17,999 nt of DNA from an uncultured Aliiroseovarius sp. (GCA_938023895.1 CALJDH010000291.1:1-17999); one strand, 5' to 3'; positions 7,641 to 15,704 are shown, counted from the stretch's first letter. A program made the numbers and translations. Notes: generated by a model not told the origin, from the sequence alone.

Positions 7641-7678
7641 TCGCAAAACAAAAACCAGCGTCAAAGCGACGCTGGTTT
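7641..7678 (-). terminator. Intrinsic terminator immediately upstream of yjbQ
   Basis: On the minus strand AAACCAGCGTC and GACGCTGGTTT (7678-7668 and 7662-7652) form an 11-bp perfect stem with a five-base loop, followed by a T-rich run (TTTTTGTTTTG). This polarity is strong for leftward transcription; the plus strand has only three Ts after the stem. The run ends at the ribosome-binding site of yjbQ, so it either ends an upstream small RNA or acts as an attenuator. Confidence 0.8.
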
Positions 7679-7745
7679 CGTCATTACCCGACCGAGACCC
7701 CATGTCACAACACCCAAGCGTTGCACCCCATTTCTTCGGTCGGCG
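7641..7745 (-). ncRNA. Candidate structured small RNA or yjbQ leader RNA
   Basis: Upstream of the terminator, the minus-strand RNA can fold as an outer 8-bp stem (CCGACCGA at 7743-7736 with its equivalent at 7695-7688, read as TCGGTCGG) enclosing an inner stem CAACGC/GUGUUG with a UUGG loop (7723-7708). The inner stem contains a G-U pair, and two more G-U pairs extend it; on the plus strand these positions would be A-C mismatches, so the leftward strand is favoured. The two sides of the internal loop carry a repeated ATGGGG. No known riboswitch consensus was recognised, including the thiamine pyrophosphate type. The 5' end is not defined. Confidence 0.45.
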
Positions 7746-7763
7746 TCGGAACCATCCGGCCCC

Positions 7764-8188
7764 TAAAGAGACTTAAGCGCAGGGCGTTTCACCGACGCAC
7801 CTGACTTCTTTCGTCTTTCCAAGTTTTTCAGCGCAAGCTTTCGCCCCAAACGCACAGAAACTTGCGCCTGATTAGCGAACGTCCACTTTGACGGCTTAGC
7901 AACTTGCCATTCTGGCTCGAGCGCCAATGGTCTTTCCCTCACAACATAATTCATCAAATTCACCCAGTGTTATGCCAGCAAAATAACCGGCGACAGCATT
8001 CCCCGCCACATTTGTGCCACATATTGGCCTAAATTTAAATCCATTTGAGGTAACTTTTTTCAGCTCCGTTGGAAACAAACTGTTCAATTGCGCCGTTAGC
8101 TCCAATGAACATGACGCGATTTTACATACGCGCATCATAGCGCGCTCTTTCCGTCGCGTTCTGAGAAGTACTTAATGTTGCCGTCCGC
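7764..8188. other. AT-richer intergenic stretch without a convincing gene
   Basis: Between the structured leader and the rpoD terminator lie about 425 bases that are visibly more AT-rich than the surrounding genes. Two overlapping leftward frames exist, 8138-7896 (80 codons) and 7963-7763 (66 codons, with a very basic C-terminus). Neither has a good ribosome-binding site, and neither resembles a family I know. They overlap in different frames, so a decayed single gene of about 125 residues with a frameshift is possible but unproven. Promoters for the leader/yjbQ transcript should lie here, but no clear -35/-10 pair stood out. Confidence 0.4.
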
Positions 8189-8194
8189 CAAATC

Positions 8195-8223
8195 AAAACG
8201 CCCCGCATGAAGCGGGGCGTTTT
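8195..8223 (-). terminator. Rho-independent terminator of rpoD
   Basis: AAAACGCCCCGC and GCGGGGCGTTTT (8195-8206 and 8212-8223) form a 12-bp GC-rich stem with a five-base loop. On the minus strand it lies 25 bases after the rpoD stop and ends in TTTT, with further Ts following. The stem is nearly symmetric, so it could also work for rightward transcripts, but no rightward gene precedes it. Confidence 0.88.
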
Positions 8224-8248
8224 CTACTTAAGTTACAAGGATGTAGCC

Positions 8249-10231
8249 TTACTGGTCCAGGAAGGACCGCAACTTGCGCGACCGGCTGGGGTGCTTCAGC
8301 TTGCGCAGCGCCTTTGCCTCGATCTGGCGGATCCGTTCGCGGGTCACGCTGAACTGTTGGCCGACTTCTTCCAGCGTGTGGTCAGTGTTCATGCCGATCC
8401 CAAAGCGCATCCTCAGCACGCGCTCTTCGCGCGGCGTAAGCGAGGCCAGAACGCGGGTCGTGGTCTCTTTGAGGTTCTCCTGAATGGCGCTGTCCAGCGG
8501 CAGCACGGCATTCTTATCCTCGATGAAATCACCCAGCTGGCTATCTTCTTCGTCGCCAATCGGGGTCTCCAGCGAGATCGGTTCCTTGGCGATCTTCATC
8601 ACCTTGCGCACCTTCTCAAGCGGCATTTGCAGCTTCTCGGCCAATTCTTCCGGAGTCGGCTCGCGGCCGATCTCGTGCAGCATCTGGCGGCCGGTACGGA
8701 CCAGCTTGTTGATCGTTTCGATCATGTGGACCGGGATACGGATGGTGCGGGCTTGGTCAGCGATCGAACGGGTGATCGCCTGACGGATCCACCACGTCGC
8801 ATAGGTCGAGAACTTGTAGCCGCGGCGGTATTCAAACTTGTCCACCGCCTTCATCAGGCCGATGTTGCCTTCCTGAATAAGATCAAGGAATTGCAGGCCA
8901 CGGTTGGTGTATTTTTTCGCAATCGAGATCACCAAACGCAGGTTGGCTTCCACCATTTCCTTCTTGGCCTGACGCGCCTCTTTTTCACCCTTCTGAACCT
9001 GCTGCACGATGCGGCGGAATTCAGGGATGTCGACGCCGACATATTGACCGACCTGAGCCATGTCGCCGCGCAGCTTTTCAACTTTGTCGGTCGAACGTTC
9101 AATGAAGCTTTGCCATGCACGGCCAGTCTTCTCACCCATCTCGTCCAGCCAGGTCGGGTCCAGTTCGCGACCGCGATAGGCTTCAATGAACTCACGACGG
9201 TTGATACGGGCCTGGTCGGCCAGTTTCACCATCGACGAGTCAATCGACATGATGCGGCGGTTGATGCCATAAAGCTGGTCGACCAGCGCTTCGATACGGT
9301 TGTTGTGCAGGTGAAGCTCGTTCACCAGCAGCACAATCTCCGAGCGCAGTTTCTGATACGCGCCTTCTTCTTTCTTCGAGAAGCTGTCATCTTCGTTCAG
9401 GGTCGCGGACATCCGCAGATCCTGCATTTCCGACAGCATCTCATAATCGCGCGCGATCAGTTCGAGGGTTTCCAGCACGCGCGGCTTCAGCGCGGCTTCC
9501 ATCGCAGCCAACGACATGTTGGCGGCTTCATCCTCGTCGTCATCGTCGTCGTCATTGTTGATCGGATTGCCATCGGCATCCAACTCTTGTGCCTTCTCTT
9601 TTTTGTCAGCACTCGGAGCGGCCCCATTGGCAGCCGGCGTGACCTCTTCTTCCTCGTCGTCATCCAGCTGGTTGCCAAAGGTCGCATCAAGATCGATCAC
9701 GTCGCGCAGCAGAATGTCTTCGTTCAGAAGTTCCTCGCGCCAGATGGTGATCGCTTGGAAGGTCAGAGGGCTTTCGCACAGACCGGCGATCATCGTGTTG
9801 CGACCGGCTTCGATCCGCTTTGCAATCGCAATCTCGCCTTCACGGCTGAGCAGTTCGACCGAACCCATCTCGCGCAGATACATGCGGACCGGGTCGTCTG
9901 TGCGGTCAAGTTTTTCGGTCTCGGCGCCAGCGACGGCCACTTCGCCGCCCGCGTTCTTCACGACAACTTCGGTCGAGCCCTTCTCTTCCTCTTCCGCCTC
10001 TTCATCTTCAATGATGTTGATGCCCATTTCGGACAGCATCGACATCACGTCTTCGATCTGCTCCGAGCTGACCTGCTCAGGCGGCAACACCTGGTTCAGC
10101 TGATCATAAGTGATGTAGCCACGCTCGCGCGCTTCGGCGATCATCTTCTTGACCGCAGCTTGCGACATGTCCGTCATCGGCTCGGCGTGCTGCTCGTCTT
10201 TTTGATCGTTGGCGGTGTCTTTGGCAGCCAT
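8249..10231 (-). CDS. rpoD: RNA polymerase primary sigma factor RpoD (sigma-70)
   Basis: The house-keeping sigma factor, 660 residues. The ATG at 10231 is preceded by AAGGAGAG. The frame stays open upstream to 10417, but that part lacks sigma similarity. Region 1.1 comes first, then region 1.2 with [13 protein letters not shown] near residue 110. A long non-conserved insert follows, with runs of D/E near 190 and 225-233. Region 2 is at about 426-505 ([34 protein letters not shown]). Region 3 contains [13 protein letters not shown], and region 4 is at about 596-655 ([14 protein letters not shown], the helix-turn-helix [19 protein letters not shown]). It follows dnaG on the same strand after 189 bases that hold several GANTC sites, and it has its own terminator. 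Confidence 0.98.
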   Translation of the reverse strand: MAAKDTANDQKDEQHAEPMTDMSQAAVKKMIAEARERGYITYDQLNQVLPPEQVSSEQIEDVMSMLSEMGINIIEDEEAEEEEKGSTEVVVKNAGGEVAVAGAETEKLDRTDDPVRMYLREMGSVELLSREGEIAIAKRIEAGRNTMIAGLCESPLTFQAITIWREELLNEDILLRDVIDLDATFGNQLDDDEEEEVTPAANGAAPSADKKEKAQELDADGNPINNDDDDDDEDEAANMSLAAMEAALKPRVLETLELIARDYEMLSEMQDLRMSATLNEDDSFSKKEEGAYQKLRSEIVLLVNELHLHNNRIEALVDQLYGINRRIMSIDSSMVKLADQARINRREFIEAYRGRELDPTWLDEMGEKTGRAWQSFIERSTDKVEKLRGDMAQVGQYVGVDIPEFRRIVQQVQKGEKEARQAKKEMVEANLRLVISIAKKYTNRGLQFLDLIQEGNIGLMKAVDKFEYRRGYKFSTYATWWIRQAITRSIADQARTIRIPVHMIETINKLVRTGRQMLHEIGREPTPEELAEKLQMPLEKVRKVMKIAKEPISLETPIGDEEDSQLGDFIEDKNAVLPLDSAIQENLKETTTRVLASLTPREERVLRMRFGIGMNTDHTLEEVGQQFSVTRERIRQIEAKALRKLKHPSRSRKLRSFLDQ

Positions 10232-10314
10232 GGGCTCTCCTTGCACGAAAGGCGCGGGTTGGGACCGATTTATCCTGACAGAGCGTCCTCTGCCTTCGGC
10301 CACCCGCGCTTGGG

Positions 10315-10354
10315 TGATTCGGGTTGAACGATCCTGATTCGAATCAGTGATTCG
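10315..10354. promoter_or_regulatory. Cluster of four GANTC sites with a 14-bp palindrome upstream of rpoD
   Basis: GATTC at 10316-10320, 10336-10340 and 10349-10353 and GAATC at 10341-10345 lie within 38 bases. Two of them abut to form the perfect palindrome CTGATTCGAATCAG (10334-10347). TGATTCG occurs three times in direct orientation. GANTC is the site of the cell-cycle methyltransferase CcrM, conserved in most Alphaproteobacteria. The cluster is in the dnaG-rpoD gap, about 85-120 bases before the rpoD start. Confidence 0.5.
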
Positions 10355-10420
10355 TCCACAGGTGTAAGGTGGGTGCTTTAAGCGGTGTTTGCAAGCAGAC
10401 GGCAGCGCCTGACGCACGCA

Positions 10421-12385
10421 TCAGTGACTTTTTCCCTTAGTGGGATCGATCTGAGCCAGCAATGCGTCCAACGCGTCACGTTCTTCGCGGTCCATCAGCG
10501 ACCCGTTATCGGCCACTTCATAGGTGGTTTTGTCTTCTGTCTGGCTGCGCAGCGCCTTGTTTCGTGCCTCGGCCGCCTGCCCCAAGCGCCAGGTGACGCC
10601 TTCATCCGGTAGCGCATCCATGTCGGCCTCGGCATCCCGGATTTCGCGCGCAACCCCGCGCTTGGCTTCCAGTTTCGTCAGCTCTTCGGTCAGGCAGGCC
10701 AGTACAATCTCGTCATCATCGCTCATGCGAATGGCGGGCGTGATTCGCACATGGCTGAGCGAAAACAGGCGGTCCAGCACATCGCCCCCTACACTGCTCA
10801 GCAGCCGCTCTTCCAACGCCTCCGCGCCATGATGCGCCGTGGTCAGAACGCAGCGCAGCAGCGTATCGTGATCCGGGCCGACCATGTCCAGCCGCTCCAT
10901 CCGGCTTTCCACCTGATCCAGCATATCGGGACGGCGGATCAGGATCGCCAAAATGACAGCCTCGCGCAGAGCGTCTTGTGCACGCTCATCGGCACTGGCC
11001 AACACAGACCCCTTGGTCGAGGCCAAAACAGGCGGCGTTGCCTGCCAGCCGCGCTTTCCGCCGGGCTGCCACGGGCGTTTACCCCCCTGCCCCGAGGGGC
11101 GCGCGCGGAACAGCTCCCACCGTTTGTCCTTGATGGCCTGCCCATAGTGGTTGCGGATCGACGGATCCTGAATGCGGGCGATGGCCGTACGCAGATCCTT
11201 GTCCAGCGCCGCTTTGCGTTCAGGGCTGTCAAAGACTTTGCCTTCGGTTTCACGCCGCCAGAGCAGATCGACCATGGGGATCGCCCCGTCGATCAGGGCC
11301 TGCATGGCGCTCGCCCCGCTTTCCTTCAGCAAGTCATCCGGATCCTTGCCTTCCGGCATGATCGAAAAGCGCAGACTTTGCCCGGCCTCCAGCATCGGCA
11401 GCGCCAAGTCGATAACGCGCATCGCCGCACGCAGACCCGCCGTATCGCCATCCAGCGCAATGATTGGCTCGGGTGCGATACGCCACAGAAGACGCAGCTG
11501 GTCTTCGGTGATTGCAGTGCCCAAAGGGGCTACGGTGGCATTGAACCCGGCCTCGGACAAGGCGATGACGTCCATATAGCCCTCGGCCACGATCAAGGGC
11601 TGGCCTTTCCCTGCCGCCTCGCGGGCGGGGCCATGGTTGTAGAGGTTGCGGCCTTTGTCGAACAGCTCGGTCTCGGGCGAGTTCAGGTATTTAGCGTTGT
11701 CATTCGGGTCCATCGCGCGCCCGCCAAAGGCAATCGCCTTCCCGCGCGCATCGCGGATCGGGAACATGATGCGGCCGCGGAACGTGTCATAGGGCTTGCC
11801 ACCCTTTTGGCTGGGCTTGGCCAGACCCGCGCCAAGGATCAGGTCATCCTCGACATTCTTGCCCTTCAGGTGATCCCACAGGCCTTGCCACGTATCCGGC
11901 GCAAAACCGATTTCCCACCGGTCCAGCGCGGCTTCATCCAGCCCGCGGCGAGTCAGATAGTCCCGCGCCTCGGCACCTGCGCCGGTCTTCAGCATTAGGC
12001 GGAAATGGTTGACCGCCATCTCCATCACTTCAACCAGTTGCGTGCGCCGATCCGCCTTTTCCTGCGCTTTCGGATCGCGGGCGGGCATCTTCATGCCAGC
12101 CTCACCGGCCAAAATTTCAACGGCTTCGATGAACGAGACGTTTTCGGTCTCTTTCACAAAACTGATCGCGTCGCCCTTTGCATGACAGCCGAAGCAGTAA
12201 TAGAATCCTTTCCGGTCATCTACATGAAAAGACGCGGTTTTTTCTTGGTGGAAAGGGCATGGCGCCCACATGTCACCCTTGGCCTGATTGGACTTGCGCT
12301 GATCCCACATGACCTTGCGCCCGACGACTTGGGTCAGGCTAAGGCGCGTGCGCAGTTCATCAAGGAAACCGGGTGGTAAGGACAT
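10421..12385 (-). CDS. dnaG: DNA primase DnaG
   Basis: DnaG makes RNA primers at the replication fork; 654 residues, somewhat longer than the E. coli enzyme. The N-terminal CHC2 zinc domain has C43-x2-H46 (CPFHQEKTASF) and C64-x2-C67 (CFGCHAKGD). The catalytic core follows (FRGRIMFPI, FGGRAMD, KYLNSPET). The Toprim fold carries LIVAEGYMDVIAL near 265, ALDGDTAGLRAA near 310 and EGKDPDDLL near 345 with the metal-binding acidic residues. The C-terminal third is the less conserved helicase-interaction region. The ATG at 12385 has no good Shine-Dalgarno sequence; TATATA ends four bases before it, so a very short leader is possible. It lies 39 bases after a TetR-family gene and 189 bases before rpoD, the usual dnaG-rpoD order. 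Confidence 0.97.
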   Translation of the reverse strand: MSLPPGFLDELRTRLSLTQVVGRKVMWDQRKSNQAKGDMWAPCPFHQEKTASFHVDDRKGFYYCFGCHAKGDAISFVKETENVSFIEAVEILAGEAGMKMPARDPKAQEKADRRTQLVEVMEMAVNHFRLMLKTGAGAEARDYLTRRGLDEAALDRWEIGFAPDTWQGLWDHLKGKNVEDDLILGAGLAKPSQKGGKPYDTFRGRIMFPIRDARGKAIAFGGRAMDPNDNAKYLNSPETELFDKGRNLYNHGPAREAAGKGQPLIVAEGYMDVIALSEAGFNATVAPLGTAITEDQLRLLWRIAPEPIIALDGDTAGLRAAMRVIDLALPMLEAGQSLRFSIMPEGKDPDDLLKESGASAMQALIDGAIPMVDLLWRRETEGKVFDSPERKAALDKDLRTAIARIQDPSIRNHYGQAIKDKRWELFRARPSGQGGKRPWQPGGKRGWQATPPVLASTKGSVLASADERAQDALREAVILAILIRRPDMLDQVESRMERLDMVGPDHDTLLRCVLTTAHHGAEALEERLLSSVGGDVLDRLFSLSHVRITPAIRMSDDDEIVLACLTEELTKLEAKRGVAREIRDAEADMDALPDEGVTWRLGQAAEARNKALRSQTEDKTTYEVADNGSLMDREERDALDALLAQIDPTKGKSH

Positions 12386-12424
12386 GTTCTATATATCGGA
12401 TCGTTGGCGGACAGAGTCCAGCGC

Positions 12425-13012
12425 TCAGGCACCCACTGCGCCACGCACCATATCCCAATACCGATCCGCCACCGCTTCGCGCGACAGACGTCCGCCTTCG
12501 CGATACCACGTGTTCACCCCGGTCAGCATCGCAATGATCGCCATGGAACTCAGGCGAATATCAGAGATATCCAACTCGCCCGCCTCTTGGCCAGCCCGCA
12601 GGATCGACTCCAATTCGCCCTCATACTGACGACGTAGGGCCTCGATCGCGGCGAAGTTTTCATCCGTCAGGTTGCGCAACTCCATATAGGCGATGAAAAC
12701 GGCATCGGGGCGTTCAAGGTGAAACCTGATGTGAAAACGGGAAAAGGCCTCAAGCGCCTCCAAAGCGTTCTGACCTTTGGGTTCGTCCGCCCATGCGGCT
12801 AAAAGCTCGTCCATATGGGTGCGCATCAGGTCGAACAGAAGGCTTTGCTTGTCCTTGGTGTAAAGGTACAGGGCGCCGGCCTGAACGCCCACCTCGCGCG
12901 CGATTTGGCGCATCGACACAGCAGCAAAGCCGTGACGGGCAAACAAGGTAAGCGCCGCCTCGCGGACGCGGGGGCCTGTGATTTCGCTATGTGATCCGGT
13001 TTTACGCGCCAT
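12425..13012 (-). CDS. TetR/AcrR-family transcriptional regulator
   Basis: A 195-residue one-component regulator. The N-terminal helix-turn-helix at about residues 10-60 contains REAALTLFARHGFAAVSMRQIAREVGVQAGALYLYTKDKQ (given here as a span of 13-52 in this protein). The C-terminal ligand-binding domain resembles the KstR2-like group that often senses acyl-CoA, but this is a weak inference. The ATG at 13012 (MARKTG) is chosen over the upstream frame to 13081 because it places the recognition domain at the normal distance and leaves the operator-like TGAACAATCGTTCA outside the coding region. The ligand and targets are unknown. It is read into dnaG with only 39 bases between. Confidence 0.9.
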   Translation of the reverse strand: MARKTGSHSEITGPRVREAALTLFARHGFAAVSMRQIAREVGVQAGALYLYTKDKQSLLFDLMRTHMDELLAAWADEPKGQNALEALEAFSRFHIRFHLERPDAVFIAYMELRNLTDENFAAIEALRRQYEGELESILRAGQEAGELDISDIRLSSMAIIAMLTGVNTWYREGGRLSREAVADRYWDMVRGAVGA

Positions 13013-13026
13013 AAGAGATTGGTAAC

Positions 13027-13040
13027 TGAACAATCGTTCA
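13027..13040. promoter_or_regulatory. Operator-like inverted repeat upstream of the TetR gene
   Basis: TGAACAATCGTTCA has perfect five-base arms (TGAAC/GTTCA) around four bases, a typical TetR-family operator size. It begins 15 bases before the regulator ATG, in the gap shared with the divergent small lipoprotein gene, so autoregulation is likely. Binding is inferred from position and symmetry only. Confidence 0.5.
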
Positions 13041-13169
13041 TATCCAAGAGCTTCGCCCCAATGTTTCGCAACGTCCTGCAACCGAACAGCCCGAACCTCA
13101 TGCTGCCTTGCAGCGCAAGCCAGCCCTGTCTATGGTCGCCGTGACGACAGATTTAAGGACCACCGCCGC

Positions 13170-13457
13170 ATGACCCGACCGCTTAAGACCTGCTTGCTTC
13201 TAGGGTTTGGCGTCCTGATGGCGTGTTCGGACATTCCAGATTTCGCAGACGGAGCAGCGGCAAACGCCCCCTACCCACAGATCGTGTCCATGGCAGATAT
13301 CCTAGGAGATATTCCAGCCGCTCAGGGCGACTATGGCACCGGATCGCTTGCCAGCCGCGCAGCAGCCCTACGCGCACGCGCTAACCGATTACGTCGGACC
13401 TCGGTCGTCGATGGACAGACGCGTGGGCGGATGCAAGCGGCCTTGGCGCGGCATTAA
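13170..13457 (+). CDS. Small predicted lipoprotein of unknown function
   Basis: A 95-residue protein with R3 and K6, a short hydrophobic stretch (residues 8-17) and a lipobox LMAC whose cysteine is residue 19. The mature part starts SDIPDFADGAAANAPYPQIV and includes an alanine/arginine-rich helix (SRAAALRARANRLRR, about 62-76). No family is recognised. AAGGA lies about 11 bases before the ATG. The gene is divergent from the TetR gene, and hom follows 108 bases after its stop on the same strand. The lipobox and ribosome-binding site support it as real, but the function is unknown. Confidence 0.72.
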   Translation: MTRPLKTCLLLGFGVLMACSDIPDFADGAAANAPYPQIVSMADILGDIPAAQGDYGTGSLASRAAALRARANRLRRTSVVDGQTRGRMQAALARH

Positions 13458-13565
13458 CTGGCGAACACCTCAAGAAATTAGGCCGCGCATCCAAGCCGTG
13501 GATTGCACAGCCTTGCCGCTTTGGATACACGTCGCTGGACGACATTACAGCCGACGGAGACCGAC

Positions 13566-14858
13566 ATGACAGATACCGCCCCCCTGCGCCTTGGAATTGC
13601 AGGTCTTGGCACCGTCGGTATCGGCGTAGTGAAGATCATCCGCCGTCAAGCCGCACTTTTGCAAGATCGCGCTGGACGTCCGGTGGTGATCACTGCCGTC
13701 TCGGCCCGCTCAAAGGACAAAGATCGCGGTGTCGATCTGTCTGATTATGCGTGGGAAGACGATCCCGTCGCCTTGGCCAAACGCGATGATGTGGACGTGT
13801 TTGTCGAGCTGATGGGCGGCGATGAAGGCCCGGCGAAAGACTCGGTCGAGGCTGCGATTGCCGCGGGCAAAGACATCGTCACCGCGAACAAAGCGCTTCT
13901 GGCCCATCACGGGCAGGAACTGGCGCTGGCGGCAGAAGCCGCAGGCGTACGAATCCGCTATGAAGCCGCTGTGGCTGGCGGCATCCCGATCATCAAGTCG
14001 CTGCTGGAAGGTCTGGCCGGGAACGAGATCACCCGCGTCATGGGCGTGATGAACGGCACCTGTAACTATATCCTGACCCAGATGCAGGCCACGGGCCGCG
14101 GCTATAACGCGCTGTTCGACGAATGCGCCGAGCTGGGCTATCTGGAAGCAGACCCGAACCTCGACGTGGGCGGCATCGACGCCGGTCACAAGCTGTCGAT
14201 CCTGTCCTCGATTGCTTTCGGCACGCAGGTCAATTTCGACGCGGTCGAGTTGGAAGGCATTCAGCGCATTCAGCTGGAAGATATTGAACATGCAGCCGAA
14301 ATGGGCTTCCGCATCAAACTTCTGGGCGTGGCTCAGATGACTGGACGCGGGCTTGAGCAGCGCATGTCGCCCTGTCTTGTGCCGGCAAGCTCGCCTCTGG
14401 GCCAACTGGAAGGCGGCACCAATATGGTGGTCGTGGAAGGCGACGCTGTGGAACAGGTTGTCCTGCGCGGTCCTGGTGCGGGTGAAGGACCGACCGCCAG
14501 CGCGGTGATGGGCGATGTGATGGACATTGCGCGCGATATCCGGGTCCCGACCTTCGGACAACCGGCGACAACCCTACGCCCCGTGACCGGTGCCAAGGCC
14601 GCAAAACCCGCGCCGTATTACGTGCGTCTCTTCCTGCTGGACAAACCCGGCGCGATGGCAAAAGTCGCTTCTGTTCTGGGCGATGCTGGGGTCTCGATCA
14701 ACCGGATGCGCCAGACCAGCCACAACGAGAAACTGGCCCCCGTGCTGATCGTCACCCACAAATGCACCCGCGACGCGCTGGACGCTGCCATCATGGGCTT
14801 TGCAGAAACCGGTGTGGTCGACGGCGAACCCGTCGCGATCCGCATCGAAGAGCTGTAA
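13566..14858 (+). CDS. hom: Homoserine dehydrogenase
   Basis: It reduces aspartate semialdehyde to homoserine, the branch point to threonine, methionine and isoleucine. The protein has 430 residues. It shows the nucleotide-binding GLGTVGIGV (G13-x-G15-x2-G18), the NKALLAHHG segment with a conserved lysine (K109), VMNGTCNYIL near 161, the catalytic region EADPNLDVGGIDAGHKL (a lysine near 209), and a C-terminal ACT domain (about 350-425, YYVRLFLLDKPGAMAKVASV) for threonine feedback. This monofunctional layout (no fused aspartokinase) is normal in Alphaproteobacteria. The ATG at 13566 has GGAGA before it; the frame extends upstream to 13503 without family similarity. A hairpin without T-tract lies shortly after the stop. 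Confidence 0.97.
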   Translation: MTDTAPLRLGIAGLGTVGIGVVKIIRRQAALLQDRAGRPVVITAVSARSKDKDRGVDLSDYAWEDDPVALAKRDDVDVFVELMGGDEGPAKDSVEAAIAAGKDIVTANKALLAHHGQELALAAEAAGVRIRYEAAVAGGIPIIKSLLEGLAGNEITRVMGVMNGTCNYILTQMQATGRGYNALFDECAELGYLEADPNLDVGGIDAGHKLSILSSIAFGTQVNFDAVELEGIQRIQLEDIEHAAEMGFRIKLLGVAQMTGRGLEQRMSPCLVPASSPLGQLEGGTNMVVVEGDAVEQVVLRGPGAGEGPTASAVMGDVMDIARDIRVPTFGQPATTLRPVTGAKAAKPAPYYVRLFLLDKPGAMAKVASVLGDAGVSINRMRQTSHNEKLAPVLIVTHKCTRDALDAAIMGFAETGVVDGEPVAIRIEEL

Positions 14859-14889
14859 GCCCCTTCGCGCAACGTCAGCCTGCTTGGCA

Positions 14890-14912
14890 CTGGACCGGTC
14901 TTGCCGGTCCAG
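14890..14912 (+). terminator. Hairpin between hom and the ceramidase-family gene
   Basis: CTGGACCGG and CCGGTCCAG (14890-14898 and 14904-14912) form a perfect 9-bp GC-rich stem with a five-base loop, 31 bases after the hom stop. No T-run follows, so it may be a weak terminator or an mRNA-stability hairpin that separates hom from the next gene. Confidence 0.4.
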
Positions 14913-14942
14913 CCAGAGTAGCCTCACCCACAAGAGGCGCTC

Positions 14943-15704
14943 ATGGATTGGTTCACGCCCATCGATATCTATTGCGAACGTGTCAGCGCGGCTTTCTGGG
15001 CCGAACCGCTGAATGCGATCTCGAATCTCGCCTTTATTCTGGCCGCCCTCTGGGGCTGGGTTGAAGCTAAACGCCGGGATCGGTTGGACCCGATGACCAT
15101 GGTCCTGATCCTGTTGGCGGGTTTGATCGGCATCGGTAGCTTCCTGTTCCATACCTTTGCGAATGCATGGTCCAGTCTGGCGGATGTGATCCCGATCTGG
15201 ACCTTTGTTTTGCTGTTTGTTCTGGTCGCACTGCGTCGGGTCGCGGGCATTCGCCCCGGACGCATCGGGATCGGATTGGCCGTGATCGCTGCTGCCATCG
15301 CGGTGCTGTTTGCATTTGGCGGCGACGGGTCTGGCAGCCAATCCAGCACTGGCACCACCATCGAGACCGTGGCACCAGCCGCACCACCCGATGCCGCGGA
15401 AGAAACGCATGATCACGCCGAAGAAAACAGCCTGCTCAATGGATCCGAACAGTATCTGCCCGCCGTTCTGGCGCTTCTGGCGTTCACCTTCCTGACTCGG
15501 CGCAACGGACACGAGATCGCCCCTTGGATCACTGCAGCCACGGTCATCTTCATGATCTCGCTCACCTTCCGTACATTCGACATGCACCTGTGCGAGATCT
15601 GGCCGATCGGCACCCACTTTATCTGGCACATCCTGAACGGCACCATGATTGCGCTGCTGTTTCAGGGGCTCATCCGAAGCCCGGACCTGCGCTTTGCCCC
15701 CTGA
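14943..15704 (+). CDS. Ceramidase-family multi-pass membrane hydrolase
   Basis: A 253-residue inner-membrane protein of the alkaline ceramidase (CREST) superfamily. Hydrophobic segments lie near residues 24-40, 51-68, 82-100, 107-125, 171-185, 195-210 and 225-243, seven in all as in the family. The active-site pattern is complete: S66 and H70 in GSFLFH, D81 in LADVIPI, and H225/H229 in THFIWH. The spacings (4, 11 and 4) equal those of the zinc ligands of human ACER3. The N-terminal DWF...DIYCER and the E21/N24 region resemble the calcium-site segment. A hydrophilic loop (about 127-170, rich in acidic and histidine residues) is variable. A GAGG lies before the ATG. The substrate in this organism is unknown; sphingolipids are not usual in this group, so another amide lipid is possible. 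Confidence 0.85.
   Translation: MDWFTPIDIYCERVSAAFWAEPLNAISNLAFILAALWGWVEAKRRDRLDPMTMVLILLAGLIGIGSFLFHTFANAWSSLADVIPIWTFVLLFVLVALRRVAGIRPGRIGIGLAVIAAAIAVLFAFGGDGSGSQSSTGTTIETVAPAAPPDAAEETHDHAEENSLLNGSEQYLPAVLALLAFTFLTRRNGHEIAPWITAATVIFMISLTFRTFDMHLCEIWPIGTHFIWHILNGTMIALLFQGLIRSPDLRFAP

Noticed and set aside
7640..7760. Thiamine pyrophosphate riboswitch, tRNA, signal-recognition RNA or RNase P RNA before yjbQ.
   Set aside because: None of the core sequences of these RNAs is present; no cloverleaf or T-loop, no CUGAGA box.
7702..7776. A 24-codon rightward frame (MSQHPSVAPHFFGRRR...).
   Set aside because: It lacks a ribosome-binding site and lies over the structured leftward leader region; chance frame.
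8207..10327. A rightward open frame of 706 codons opposite rpoD.
   Set aside because: It is the complementary-strand image of rpoD, kept open by GC-rich codon use. It has no ribosome-binding site or recognisable domain, and its translation is the mirror of the acidic and alanine-rich parts of sigma-70.
10751..11998. A rightward open frame of 415 codons opposite dnaG.
   Set aside because: Same cause: dnaG has clear zinc and Toprim motifs on the other strand, and this frame has no domain.
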